Source of the DNA: Pithys albifrons albifrons
Lineage: Eukaryota > Chordata > Aves > Passeriformes > Thamnophilidae
Assembly: GCF_047495875.1 (NCBI RefSeq)
Contig: NC_092464.1
Coordinates: forward strand, 26,940,865 to 27,004,864
Reading direction: 5' to 3'
Length of the DNA: 64,000 bases
Of this stretch, positions 38,346 to 51,140 are shown one piece after another (the stretch's first letter is position 1; each line of letters begins with the position of its first letter). The position numbers and the translations under genes were made by a program. The notes beneath the pieces are model-generated. The model did no database searches. It saw nothing but the letters and a program-made list of their open reading frames with translations, and had not been told where the DNA came from.

Positions 38346-41300
38346 ATTTGGTAAACTTAGTGCAGACTATAAAATGGTATTGTGCATGCCTGGACACACA
38401 GGTATAAGCAGCAATATTTTGCAGGATAGGAAGCAATACATTGTTGGCTCTGCAAGTCCTGAATTGCAAGTGACATCCGACTGGGTAATCCATCCTGCTA
38501 AGTCCTCTGAAAAGAGGAATGTAACAATAGTATGAAAGGTCTATAGCCATAAGGCAAAAATAAGTAATAGCAGAATCACAAAACCTCATATTTGGATTTC
38601 AAATAGATTTTTTTAAGTGCACTTTCAAAATTAGAAACTGAATCTGTAATTAAAAGTTTGGACTTGTCTCTGCAGTCAATTTAGTTTTGATGTTGCAAAA
38701 CTAAAAACATAATTTAAATAGGTCTTATTATGTCCTGTTTGCTCAATATATTTGCCCTGTGTAGGCTTTATCTGTGAACATGTCACCTAATTCAAATGAA
38801 ATTTGTATGTTCAGCAAATAAATAAGTTAATTTAAAATTATTATCCTTCCAGATTGAAATGCAGTGGGCTGAGAATGAAGAATGAAGTGGTGTGATGTCG
38901 TAAAAAAAAGAGAGCATCAGGATCTTGTTGGGAATACATTTGATGTTAATTTTAAAAGACATTTACCCAACTAGGATAGCCACACTATTACCTATTTGCA
39001 AGTCTTACCTTATTAATATCCTACTTTGTTTAGGTTGGGATAAATAGTGTTTTAACTATCTAGTCACATACTACTATTATCTGACTTTTACTTTTTGTAA
39101 TACAGAAATATTTTCTCTGATTGACAGTTCATCAATCATGATTAATGTTGAAAAAAATGCTTGAAGTATTAATTTGTTTCAGGCTTGTATAGATACAAAA
39201 ATAATTAGTAATATGTTTTATTCTATTAGTAGAATTTTATTGTTGTGCCTATTTATTTCTTTAAGTCTTCTTTTTGTGATGATTTTGTTTATAAGACTCA
39301 ATACAAGAAGAGGATATAAACTTTATTTAAAAAAACCCCTCAGCATTATAAAATTCAAATGACAACACGTTAACAGATTCAGTAGGATGAAATTTATTTC
39401 CGTCATTTTTTCTCAACACACTCTTGCCAGGTATCTAATGTTGTATATGTACTGTTGTAGTATTAATTAATGCTAAGAACAGTCAAGGTAATGTTAAAAA
39501 TAGACAAGGAAAATTAACATCAGTGTTAAAATAATTTGGACATGCTTGTAGCATAACAAGGTACGTTATGGCTTTAGTCATCATGTCACTGTGACCTATT
39601 GCCCTGTTATTTGCTGTGCCAGTGTCCATAAGATCACTGGGAGTTGCTCAATGACTTTATTCGTTATTTTATCAGTAGACACCATGATGGCTGATGTTCA
39701 AAGAGTAAGGTATTTTCTTTTTCATCTACATGTAATTACAAATACATAGCATTAGGTTTCATCATGGAAGACACAGAAACAGTCTATGGAAAGAAATCAG
39801 AACACAGGTCTCCTCTGCAGGTGTCCTGATTTATTGAGTGGGAAGGAATTATATTCCCCATTGCTCCTTTTTCTCTGGACCAAACAAAAACACTGAATCC
39901 TTCTTTGAAAAAATTTCAAAGCTAAAGAAGAAGAGTGAAAATGTATGGCTACTTGAAAAGATGTGATGCTATGTGGAGAAGAGGCTCAAGCTTTAGTCCT
40001 TTCATGCTGAGGAGACTTTTCAAAGGTCTTCTAGCCTCCCTTAACTATAGAAAAGATGCAGTCATCTGCCTTGTTTCACTGGGATCCTGAGTAAAAGCAT
40101 TTCTGCCCTCTGTGTTTTCTACAGAGATCACTTCTAATGTGGAATTGGTGCTATCAGGTTCTGAGGATCTTGGTGAGACTTATTCATGGTCTTGATACTG
40201 AACTGCTTAGGTTTGTTATGATGGCAGAAGTCCTTAGTATTTATAAAAGTAAAGAAGCTATACAGGGAATTTAACAAATTCTTCTAATGAAGACTAAGAT
40301 GCATGTTTTTCAAAAGACCATTGACACTTTAACTCTTTTCCTAACAAATCTCATCTGAATATATTCCAGATAACCTCATCACCATATTGCAGCTGATGGA
40401 TACTTGTCTACTGGTTTACTTACTTTCTACCTCTCCAATCAGCTAACCCTCAAACCATATCACTTTGTTGTCTATAACATGACAGGTGAAAAGTAAAGTC
40501 TAAGGAAGTCAATAGCCCTCTTTTCAATTACTTAAAAGGTGTATAGATAAAAATCTGAGGTTACAGTTCATATGAAAGATGGGATATAAAAAAGTGAGTT
40601 TATTTCTTTTTATATAAAAGGAGCTTCACACTAATAGGTCTCAGAAGTCAATGTGATGATATGCAATAAATTCTAAATGCAAGTGGATTTCCTTTGTACA
40701 TAAAATTACAGCACTCTGCAGAGGTACACTCAGCTGCTGGAAAATGGAAATCAGTCTTGGAAAATGAGGTAACGAAATATGCTGCTCTTGCATAATTGAG
40801 TTTCTCATCACTTCATACAAGCACAGGCAATGTTTACCAATGTGATGCTGAAGGATGCAAATATTTGCTCCACAAACAATAGATGGACTTTTAAAGACAG
40901 TAGTTGAAGCTCTTGAAGTTATCTGATTAGGGCCTGTGTGCCCATAAAAGTGCAGAGATTAGAAAAAAGGCTTGCAAATGTATTCAAAATGAGAAAGGGG
41001 AAAGGGATTGTGTTTGGGACATGATTAGCTGGTAATCAGTAAAGAGCAAACTGATTATTAGCTGTTCAATTCTTGTCAGTCTTAGGGGATTCCACTCAGT
41101 GGCCTAATTAAACTGAGTTTGAAGTCCTCACATCTCCATTCAGTGGAAATTTCATTATAATATTCGGTTCTTTGCATGAGCTTTGCCTTCCTTCTCTTTA
41201 ATCATATGTTTTGCATTTGTGTAACACCTTCCTTGATTAGTTTCTCAACAGGATTAGTTTCTGGTAACCGCATGGCTTATGAAAGCAAATGCCACATATA

Positions 41301-41449
41301 AAACAAATCAGATATTAGAATTTTTTTATCAACACTGGAATAAAAAAATACCAACAACTAAAATAAACATTTTAATTAAGATTTTTATTAGATGAAAAAC
41401 TATTAGCTCTTAAAAAGCTAATAATTTATAGATTATGAAGATTATGAAG

Positions 41450-41502
41450 TTGGTTATGTTTGTTGGTTTTGGTTGCTGTTGTTTTTGGTTTTGTTTTTTT
41501 TT
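41450..41502. repeat. T/G-rich tract
   Basis: TGGTT, TTTTGG and GTTTTTGG words with almost no A or C, ending in a T run. Confidence 0.75.
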
Positions 41503-41993
41503 AATTGGAGGAACAGTCCATGTCCACAAGTACTAAGGAGTTTAGTTGACTCCAAGAAAACAGCCACAAAGCAGAACTGAGAATCTTACCACTATTATCC
41601 AGCTGAAGGACCAAGTGGCACAGTAGGCAAACCTTTGGATAGCTGAGGGTTTGTGACACACATATGTGAGGTACTTATAGAAAGATGAATAGGTTAGTTT
41701 GGATCTGGACTAGGTTGGTTTTTAAACCATTTATAGAACTATATTGATAGTTTAATTATTCAGTGTTTCTGCATCATCTACAGATGTATTTGTCAGTGGA
41801 ATCTGGAAAAAAATGACAAACTGTTAAAAAATAAAGTGATGCAGATGTATGTGTAATCATGATGATGAAATACTGTGAACTTGAAAACTGAATTTATACT
41901 CTACTTCTTATTTGAGTATTATGAACCCTCCTGTGCAAACCCAACTCATACTGGTGTATTTTAATTTGTGTCAGTACTGTTACTCCTGGTTAT

Positions 41994-42081
41994 CTTTTTC
42001 GTTTGGTTTGGCTTGTTTTTGGTTTTGTTTTTGATTGGTTGGTTGGTTTGGTGGTTTTTGTTTTGTTTTGTTTTTGTTTTT
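41994..42081. repeat. T/G-rich tract with TTGG units
   Basis: About 88 bp of TTTGG, TTGG and TTTTG words, including three consecutive TTGG units near 42036. There is nearly complete T/G strand bias. Confidence 0.85.
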
Positions 42082-43123
42082 ATGAAATATGTAAAAATTT
42101 AGAAGCAGAAAGGAAAAGAAAGAAATAACCAACTCTTTCTTGTGGAAGCATAGGCAGGGATTTAGAGATACATGTGAGGTTCAAAGACTGTATTTTTTCA
42201 ATTAAAGTTAATGCTGCTGTTGAATTTATTGGATTTTCCTATGCCAGAAGTTGGGATGGGAAAAATAAGCTGTCTCAGAGCTTATTGTCTGTAAAAGATA
42301 TATCCTAATTTCACAATTTAAAGAAGATAAAGGGAGATTATTGTGAAAATATTTGCAGATAAATAAATATTAATCTCTGAAGTTATATTGTCCCATAAAA
42401 AACATGTATCAGTTATTCTAAAAGATCACATTATGGGAATGGGAACAACACAGAACTTGAAAGTGCCATCTCCTAGAACTGTGAAAAAAACACTCTAAAG
42501 GCATCCTTGGAAGTATTTGCAAGGGGGTGGGGCTTTGTGCTGTTTTGTTTTTGTTGGGTGTTTATTTGTTTGCTTTATCCTGTGTTGGCATATTTTCCTC
42601 CATTACTGTTCCACAATGTGTAATTGAGTCACATCAGAGAATTTTAATGAACGTTTTGAAATGTAGCAACAGTTAATTAAATCTCAAAGCATTTCCAGTT
42701 AGCTGTTGTAGCTGTCATGGTTTTAGCAAGGACATGAAGGAATATGTTAAAGGTTGAATTGTGGAAAAGAAGAGATAAAAGCCCAGGAGTCCTGTCTCCT
42801 TGACCCCATTTCATCCATTCTTTCTCTGCTCCATATGTGACTTCTAACAGGAAAATAAGAAGATTTACTTCAGAAAAAGATGCACAGAAGAATTAAAGCA
42901 TTTCAACACGTATGGGAGGAAGCTCATATATGATAGCATATATTCCCAAAGAGTAAAAACACCATTTTCCTTGATATGGTAGTGATTCATGTTTTTCCTT
43001 CCTTCTTTTATAATGATGTACACAAATAATGTAGAAAACTGCCACCAGTTTGACTGCTGCAAGGTCTGCATTGTCAGTCCATGCTAGTAATGTCAGAAAC
43101 TGGTACTAGTTTAGCTTACTTAG

Positions 43124-43236
43124 TGTTTGGTTGGTTTTTTTGTGTGGTTTTTTTTTTGTTTGTTTGTTTGGTTGATTGGTTGGTTGGGTTTTTTGGTTGT
43201 TTTTTTTTGTTTCTTTGTTTGTTTTTGTTTTTTTTA
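43124..43236. repeat. T/G-rich tract with TTGG and GTTT units
   Basis: About 113 bp made almost wholly of T and G, with GTTT repeats, then TTGGTTGGTTGGG, then T8 to T9 runs separated by G. Translations give the Phe/Val/Leu/Cys-rich 69-codon frame at 43081-43290, an artefact. Confidence 0.88.
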
Positions 43237-44828
43237 CCTGCCACATCATGCATCTTTGGCAAAATGAGTAAATTTTCTATATGGACATGAAGCAGGTTTT
43301 CTCAGATTTATTACTTTCCCCAAGCTAGTACTTAAATTACTCAGAATCTAAAGTTTTTCCATATGCTTTTAAAAACTTTGAATGCTAAATTATTGGCTAT
43401 TAAATTCTATAACCTATTATTTTTCATTAAACAGAGTCTAAAACATTTATAGAAATAAAATCTTTCATACACTGAAAATCTGTATAGTTTGCAGTTCTTT
43501 TTGTACAGTGAATCATTCTATGGGCAAATTGACTGAATGTCATCTAACCCAAAGAAATGTTGGAGTAGATCCTTAGATAGTGTAAATCAGTGTTGCTCTT
43601 GCCCTTTATTTTCTGCAGATTTAGCTGGAAATAGGGATGATTTGGAATGTTAATGTTGCTGCTTCTGGGAGGTTTATTGATTTGTTCTACTTTAGATTTT
43701 TAAAAAAGGGAAATGAAAACTATTTGTCAGTAGAAGAAGACAGTAAGAAGAGAAGACCCTCAGCCTTCATTTGGACTCAGACTAAATAACTTTAGTTACT
43801 GTCATGAACTGAAGAAAAAAAAACCTCTTGGTCTTGTAAGAAGAGTAATATTCAATCATCACAAAGGCCCCTGTGAAACCATTTAAACAACTTTATTGAT
43901 TTTTCCCTGTTTGGCAGTGTTTAATTCAAACAACTCCCAAAGAGTACAAGCATCTCTGCAGGCAAATTATCAAGTGTTCTGGCCTCTATTACTCTTTGAC
44001 CACCACTGATACAATTGCAAGTGACAAAAATGAGCATTTCTCCCCCTTTCGTCTCTGCATTGTCCCGTGTTAAGCTAAGAAAGACAAAAAAGTGCAAAGT
44101 GAAGTCTGAATCTCTGACCTTAACTTATAGTATTGAGAAGAAAATAAATACCCTGTGTACATACTTTTCTCATCAGTTACTGCCAGGATGACAAATAATT
44201 TTTTAAGGGACTAAGGCTGCCTTTATGAAATACAATCATGAATTACCATTCACAGCAATTCCTCATTAATATTTGGAAAGGACACAATTGGTTCCCTGTA
44301 CATACACAGGCATGATTCAAAATAAATACTGAGTAAGCAGTAGATCTGCTACAGAAAGTGTTAGTCTGTCTAGCAATTTACAGCAGCAACTATAGTGAAT
44401 GGAAAGTCCTGGGAACAAGCAAGGTTGCTCTATGCCTCTGTGGATACATTATGTATCTATTATATGAAGCTGATTGCAACTGGGAACTTTTTCCTTCACT
44501 CAGTAAAGACAAGTGCAGTGAGAATCCGTTTATTCTTACAGAAAAATGTCCCAATTATTTTCATCCAGCAGGAAGAAAGTGATAGATATAGTGATATCTA
44601 TAGATACATCTTGTGTGGATGTATCTTGCCTGTTCTTCTACCATACAGAAGCATGGCCTCTGAATGGACTGTGTGGACCGAGTTTCCAGAATCTGTTTTA
44701 GGGTACTTTAGAAATAGCAGATACCTTTTTAAAGAGTCTTTCCTTTTTGTATAGTGCCCAGTAGAAAGATTTCATAATTTAAAGAAACAACTTATTCCAA
44801 TTCAACCCTAATTTTCCCAAGTCTTTTT

Positions 44829-44880
44829 AAACCCAAACCCAAAACCCAAAAGTCTAACACCAAAACCAAAACCCAAACAA
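44829..44880. repeat. AAACCC-rich tract
   Basis: AAACCC units at 6-8 bp spacing (AAACCCAAACCCAAAACCC), then AAAACC units. It resembles a telomere-like word superficially, but it is not the vertebrate telomere unit CCCTAA. Confidence 0.8.
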
Positions 44881-45480
44881 ATAGCACTGTGTAGAAATAT
44901 ACATATATATGAATAAGGAATGTTTGAATAGGAAGGACAAAATAATATATTAGAATAGAAAATGGACTTAAAAGAAACATATATGGCTGTCATACATAGC
45001 TCTGTAAAAAGTAAGCAGCAGTATATTTCACACAACACAAGATATCTAACGAGGAACATTTTGAGACAAAAATATTGAAAAGATGAGGGTGGACAAAGGA
45101 GGCAATGATTATGATGAAAAAAATGGTTGTAAGAATAATATGAATCATTTCTTCTTGTCTAAGAAAGACTGAACGAAGAGTCGATGATATGGTTTAAAGA
45201 GAGACTGCTGAAATAGTTATAAAAACTGCTTGTGAAGTGGGAAAAAGGAAACAATTAGCAACAGATTATAATTGGTTAGGATTTATTAAATAAAAAGAAA
45301 AAATCCATCAAACAGAGTAAATAAGCATCATACTGGAACAAACAAGAGAAACATATGCGATGTATTATGAAGCTGCTTATTAAAATATTAGAGCAAGACA
45401 GAATTAACAGAGATATTCAAAGTGGATGAGGAGAGGAATTCCATTATAAACTGTGCCTTTCAGGAACAGATTTTTTTTTG

Positions 45481-46012
45481 TGAAAAAGTTCACCTTGAAT
45501 ATTGTGTGCAGTTTTGATCACTGCAATATTAGAAATATATTAAGCTTACAGAGCATCCAAAAGAGAGCATTGAAGATGGAGAAAGGCCTTGAGGGGAAGC
45601 TGTATGAGGAGTGGCTGAGCTCACTTGGTCTGTTCAACCCGGAGAAGAGGAGAATGAGGGGAGACCTCACTGCAGTTACAATTTCCTTGGAAAGGGAAGA
45701 GGAGAGGCAGGCACTGGTCTCTGCTTAGTGGTGACCAGTGACAGAACCTGAGGGAATGGCCTGAAGTTGTTTTAGGGGAGGTTTAAGTTGGATATTAGGA
45801 AAAGGTTCTTCACCCAGAGGGTGGATGGGTGTTGGAACAGACTCCCCAGGGAAGTGATCACAGCCCCAAGCCTGACAGAGTTCAAGAAGTATTTGGGCAA
45901 TATTGTCAGGTACATAGTGTGACTCTTGAGGACGGTACTGTGTAAGGGTTGGACCTGATGTTCCTTGTGGGTCCCTTCCAATTTGACAGTCTTTGATTTG
46001 GTGATTCTGTGT
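45481..46012 (+). mobile_element. CR1 LINE 3' part, about 530 bp
   Basis: Begins with a short ORF2 remnant reading V-H-L-E-Y-C-V-Q-F (about 45488), the last part of CR1 ORF2. It then runs 'gagaaaggccttgaggggaa', 'gaggagtggctgagctcact', 'gttcaacccggagaagagga', 'ggatattaggaaaaggttct', 'gtgttggaacagactcccca', 'aagcctgacagagttcaaga', and ends 'gtgattctgtg'. The order and wording are clear avian CR1. It is 5'-truncated and has no intact frame. Confidence 0.94.
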
Positions 46013-47589
46013 TTCAGCTCATGGTTAATAAATGAGGTAGTATGAAATGTAGATATTGAAGTAGATATTGATGAAGCAGTTGGAAGATATCAACATACAG
46101 TAATGAAATTTATTTTATGTATTTTGTGCATGTTCATCTAAGACAGCTTAGTAGCTCACTATAGTTCAATAGCTAGTTATTGGAAAGCTGTGGGAGGGAA
46201 ATCATGGAGAATGGAACAAAAAGCAAAGTTAGTCTCAGAAAAAAATGGGGAAAAAATTTGTCTTAATTTCTCTTAATTTTGTATTATTTGTCTTAATAAG
46301 AAAAATTCTAATAATCCCTAGAAAAGTCCTTATCACATCTGTTGAAGACACTGAGGCTGCAAGCTAAAGCAGAAAGTAAAGAAAAAAATCTTAAATGTGA
46401 TGATGTGACTCCAAGTTATTAAAGTAAATTTACTTTTTAAAATTTATTTCTTAACTAAATAAAAGTTGAATTTAGGTCTGAGTGTAGGAGTTAACAACAC
46501 ATATTTGACTCCACAATTGGAAAAAATTATACTTTAAATTACCCTGAGTTTTGGAAAATGCCTTGTAAGCTATCAATTGCAGTCTCTAAATTTTTTTTAA
46601 TTTAATCATTATTTCCACTTTAACTACTTTTATTTACAAAATTTACCATGTAGTCTCAGTGTTTTATTTTTATTCTTTGCTACTAGTACATTTAAGTAAC
46701 AAGATCATAGTATAATCTTGCTAATTCACACATATAAAGAGAAATCCTGCTACTTAATGCATATTTTTGAATGAGCAAAAATGTCAAAAGACACGATCAA
46801 CTCCAAGAACTACTCCATTTATTGCAATTTTTTTTTAGTTCTAATTATTTATGCTGATATTGGTAGTAAACGTATTGCATTTTTGATACAGATGTAAAAA
46901 TAATGACCTCTATTGACATTTCCATTTATTTGATTTGGTCATGTATCTTTTTTAAATGACAGAACTGAACTTGTTTCAGAACTGTGACTTAAAATTTGAA
47001 ATTAGGTAAAATTCCACAATGTAATAAGAAAAAAAAATCCAGAAATGCTTTTAAGAATGACATTGAAGGTACTTCAAAGAACTCAGAAACCTCAATTTTC
47101 ACTTTCAGGTTCTCTTCAAGGCAGAGAAATGCTGAGGTTTTCTTTCTTAAATTAATTGAAGAACTTCTATAGAAACAAGCCCGACTGGAAGCCTTGGCTT
47201 TCTGAACTGTGTAGCTGATGAATGATAGCTAAGATACATTTTGTACTTATTTTAAGTGCACTGTTAATTCTTAACCCTCATGAAATTCTCTGTTTTCACA
47301 GATTGACACTCCAAGGACTCTAGGCTGAGGGGCAATTTTGCCTAAAGAAAAAGGCAAATATGCTTCCCAGATTAAGGATTTCTGCCCAAGAAATATGAAA
47401 GTTTAATACCAAGATCTGGAGGCTGTGAGCTCAGGATAAATGGTAGAAATAAGCTGAAAGCACCTGTTCTGTTTTCTGCTGTTGTCACTGCTACACTACT
47501 TTCTATTACTTCATTAGGGGAAGTATTTAAGCAGACAGCTCAAGAATCATCTGGCCATTTGTAAAGGAAGTGTATTTATATCCTCCCAT

Positions 47590-47787
47590 CTCTCATCTTT
47601 TATCTTTGCCTCCAGGCTGCATTACTATAATGTGCTTTATTTGGAGTTACCCTTGAAAACTACTTGCAGATTGCAATTCATGTTGAATGCAGCAGCTGGT
47701 CTGCTTAAGGACCTTTTTCCTGCAGGACTCATGCAAACTCAACTATCTGCCTATTATTCAAGATGTGTGTTCAAGGTCTTATTATAA
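47590..47787 (+). pseudogene. Ancient L2-like LINE ORF2 C-terminal fossil
   Basis: From about 47602 the frame reads IFASRLHYYNVLYLELPL and then K-T-T-C-R-L-Q-F-M-L-N-A-A-A-G-L-L, ending at a stop at 47785-47787. L2-type LINE proteins have a C-terminal block of the form SRLDYCN, ALYxGLP, LQLVQNAAARLL, then a H-W-L-P segment and F-K-V-L. This sequence keeps that order, including a final F-K-V-L just before the stop, although the H-W-L-P part has decayed. The frame is open through the whole segment. The match is from memory of the family. The class (L2 or a close relative) is likely but not proved. Such fragments are old and rare in birds. Confidence 0.68.
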
Positions 47788-48290
47788 GTGTTACAGTCTT
47801 ATACTATCGCCTTCATTCTGACATCAACTTTAAAACAAGCGAAGGTTGGACTTTCTAACTGCCCAGCACAAGTACCTTTTCCAATAAATTTAACTTTCTT
47901 TTCAGTAGAAGTGACAGAAACAGAAGGTTTAATTGCCTGTATTCTTCAGTGAACCATTAAAAGTTTAACTGGATCTGTGACATATGAAATGCCTCTAATG
48001 GAGTTAGGGAAAGAATTTCCGCATTCTAAGAAAGCCACGGATTTCCCAAAAAAAGCTCTAAGCATATTTCCAGCAATATAGGAACAAGATATTAAGGATT
48101 AGGAAAAACAGCAGACTCCAGAGAGCCCCATTAAGAATCTAGAAAAAACTAAGACTACCTTCCATCTCAAAAGAGTTCAGCAGAGAAGAGCACAGAAAGA
48201 TTCTTTGAACCCCTGTAGCATTCTTGCCATGTTCTTAATATTTAGGGAAGTAATTTTTACTCTCTTCAGGTATTCATGTGCATCTTTGAG

Positions 48291-48455
48291 GTTTTTGTTT
48301 TTTGTTTTTGTTTTTGTTTTTTTTTCATTTTAAGTTCCAATCCTAACTTCAGGTTCCCTCTTCATCATATCCCTGTCTCTTGCCACCATACACCTACCAC
48401 TCATATCCATCTGTACCATCACCACCACCACACACTCACTCAAATCAAACCAAAC
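48291..48455. repeat. GTTTTT tract followed by CA-rich block
   Basis: GTTTTT units (48291-48326) are followed about 50 bp later by a C/A-rich block with CACCACCACC and CACTCACTC (48379-48455). The two halves are partly complementary in composition (T/G, then A/C) but not an exact inverted repeat. Confidence 0.7.
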
Positions 48456-48549
48456 AAGGAAAAAAGCAAACCATCAGCCTTACAACTCACATATATACTA
48501 ATGGCATACACCGGTCCAATGTTTTCGTGAGAAGTAGCAGACCTATATG

Positions 48550-48850
48550 TTCTATGAGGAGTGTCCAAGAAAACCAGACTGAGTGGTGACCTCATTGTTG
48601 TCTACAACCTTCTTAGAGGGCAAGTGGAGAGTGGGGGATGCTGATCTCTTGTCCCTGGTATCCTGTGATTGGATGCATGGCAATGGTTTGAAACTGCATC
48701 AGAAGAGGTTCAGACTTGACATATGAAAGCAATTCTTTACTGAGAGGGTGATTAAACACTGGAACAGGTTTCCTAGATGCCCCAAGCCTGTCAGTATTTA
48801 AGAAGCATTTGGACAATGCCCTTAACAATATAGTTTAACTTTTGCTCAGG
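48550..48850 (+). mobile_element. CR1 LINE 3' part, diverged
   Basis: Reads 'ctgagtggtgacctcattg', 'tctacaaccttcttagaggg', 'gggggatgctgatctcttgt', 'actgagagggtgattaaaca', 'ctggaacaggtttcctagat', 'aagcctgtcagtatttaaga' and 'agcatttggacaatgccctt'. This is the order of CR1 tails, but the last 40-50 bp differ from the usual 'gattctatga' end and run into 'tttgctcaggcc'. It is therefore a different CR1 subfamily or an older copy than the tail at 45481-46012. Confidence 0.88.
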
Positions 48851-51140
48851 CCAGAACTCTAATGGGCAGAAGGACAGCATTAGTAAAATTTAGAAAGTAT
48901 AAAGAATAGGAAGTCATGTTGGTTTTGGACTCTTAAAGAGTTGTAAAGGAAAGGATCAAAAAAGCTTTACTTAAGGCAGATTCAAATGTTACAATAGCTC
49001 AACAGAGACCCTTAATCTACCAGTTACATTAAAAATTAGTTTGGCATGGAACAAGGGAGGATGTGTTTATAAGGTGTGTAGAACTCCTCAGTCCATTAGA
49101 AAAAATGAAAGATTGTTTGAGTTTCCCTTTAAAAGTTAAGTATCCATGCCTCTGTAATGATGATGATTTGACAGTTAGTTAAGAGCCTCTGCTTGTTAGT
49201 GTTCTGACAATATCTGTGTTCACATAGTGCCAGTCACTTCTAAAATTTATTTAGGAAGCTTCATGAGCTGTGACAGAGTTGTTGAGCATGATCACGTGAG
49301 CTCTGTGAATAATGCCCTGACTTCAGTGTCCAAAAATCTTATTAAAGTTCATGAAGGGGGAAACATCAAATGCCTGTGTATATACAAGTTGTAAGTTTCC
49401 TGAATCCACATATAAACTCCCTGAGATAAATACATCCCTCTCTGCAATGTCATTATGATGTCATTGTCATCATATTTGAGTCATCATCTACAGCTTATCA
49501 CAGAAAGACCCTTAAGTATGTTTGTATTTCCTGCTTCTATGGCCCTGTCATACTGCTCTGGAGCCAGGCCTGGGGTACTGGAACTATTTGCTCAATGCAT
49601 CCAAGACTTTTCACACCCAAGTTTCAACACTGTGAATGTTACAAACACATTTTAGAGCTGCAAGTAGCTGTTTTCATCAAGGGAAATACACAATGAGAAA
49701 GGGTGAAATTCCAGGAAGCCGTTGAGGGTATGTCATTAAACCAATGATTTGGTGTGCATATTTGAAAGTTATTGCTTGATCTCATTTGCTTGCCCTGATT
49801 TCTTAACTTTACAAAGCTGTTTGCGCATGTATCTTCCTAGCACTTAGGACCATGGGATCAGTCGCTTTGATTAGTCTTTGGCATGCTGTTAGTGAAACCA
49901 AACAGATCTGAATAATACATCTGCACAAGCACTACTTGGCAATTCATCCTGAGGTTCTCCAAGTTAGCAGTGAGTGAACTCTATCTAGATGACATGTACA
50001 TTTCTGCCAGCATTATATATGGTTTACCAACTGAGGCTTTTAGCTCTACAGCTTGCCTGACTTCAGATAATTAAACCTTCCTTTTAGCAGGGCTTAGTTG
50101 CTACACACCAATGCCATACCCTTCTCAAATATGCCTAGTCCATGTTAGGTTTGGAACTTCTGTGGCTTCACAACTGTGTATCATCCTGCTGCTATATCTT
50201 TTAAGTGCTGTTGATATTGAACTGAACAGACAGCAGTTCTGCCTCCCTGCCCTGAAATACACCCTTTTGAAACTCCTAGATGCTTCATTCAGCATTCCAC
50301 TTGACACTTTTCAAGATTAATGCACTCAGTGTTATAGCTGGGGAAAACTGATTTTAGTCTTATGCTCTTTAGAAGCATTTACTACTCATCCCGCTTTGGT
50401 GAGGACAATACTGAGGTTCAGATGTTATGGCCATTGCACTTCACTGAATTTCACAATCCAGTAGGAATCTCCTAGGAGGAGAATGACATCACTAGGGTCA
50501 TGCACTAACAACCCAAGACTGTAATAATGCTCTAATTAAGTCTTACTCCTTCAGTGTCCTCAGTTACAGGCCTTCTCCATATCATCCTGTTATTATTCAC
50601 TATCCCATTATAGTACCTCACAACTCTTCCCTCCAGTGAGTCTTTCAGCAGGTGTAACTGAGTTGCCACATTGTGTCCAGAAGAGGTTTATTAAATTCAC
50701 TGCTTCCCACAAAGTTTTCACATTATTTTAGCTTCTTTCATTCATTTTACTCTTTCTCACAATGCAATTCATCCCAGTTAGAAGCCTGGTAGCTCTGTGG
50801 GTATTTTACATGAGCAATGATCATGCAAGCAGGCCATATGGGCCCCATCTGCTTCCAAGGAAGTAATGATGGTTTGACCATTGACTTCGAAGGTAACAAG
50901 ACATGTCCTTCACAAACAGAATCCACAAAATTTCCTAAATAGGCAGCAGGTGCACAGAAAGACAGAGAGGCAAAGCAGGGCTTTCCAGGGTTATCTGCAG
51001 CATCAGTGAGAGTGTGCCAGTCCAGTGTTTTTCTGGCATGTACCCTCCAGAGCCTGGTATTTTTTCTATTAAACACTATAATTTTCATCCATTTTTTCCT
51101 ACTGAATAATGCTCTACTTTCATTAGGTTTAGGTCTGTCC

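Larger units (their letters stand above)
36467..45480. other. Unassigned AT-rich region with one CR1 tail and T/G tracts
   Basis: About 9 kb without a recognisable gene. Apart from the CR1 tail at 38033-38175, an (ATTT)n run, an AT-rich palindromic tract and several T/G-rich tracts (separate entries), no family was recognised. Frames are at most 119 codons and lack motifs. Parts (40920-41230 and 43870-44300) have even base composition and many TAATTA-like words, and might be conserved non-coding sequence. Confidence 0.5.
46013..48549. other. Unassigned AT-rich region containing one ancient LINE fossil
   Basis: About 2.5 kb with no gene. The segment at 47590-47787 reads like an L2-type ORF2 C-terminus (separate entry), and a T/G tract with a following CA-rich block lies at 48291-48455. 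The rest is unassigned. Confidence 0.5.

Noticed and set aside
42724..42845. TGTCATGGTTTTAG start with 'gataaaagcccagg' downstream, like another LTR
   Set aside because: Some bird LTRs begin similarly, but the following sequence does not match what I recall, and no right end, poly(A) signal or target duplication could be placed.
43081..43290. Hydrophobic frame that looks like a membrane protein
   Set aside because: Produced entirely by the T/G-rich tract (Phe, Val, Leu, Cys, Gly codons).
50747..51088. Minus-strand frame of 113 codons, with a 'ccattgacttcgaagg' word like old reptilian repeats
   Set aside because: The single word is too short to assign a repeat family, and the frame shows no domain.
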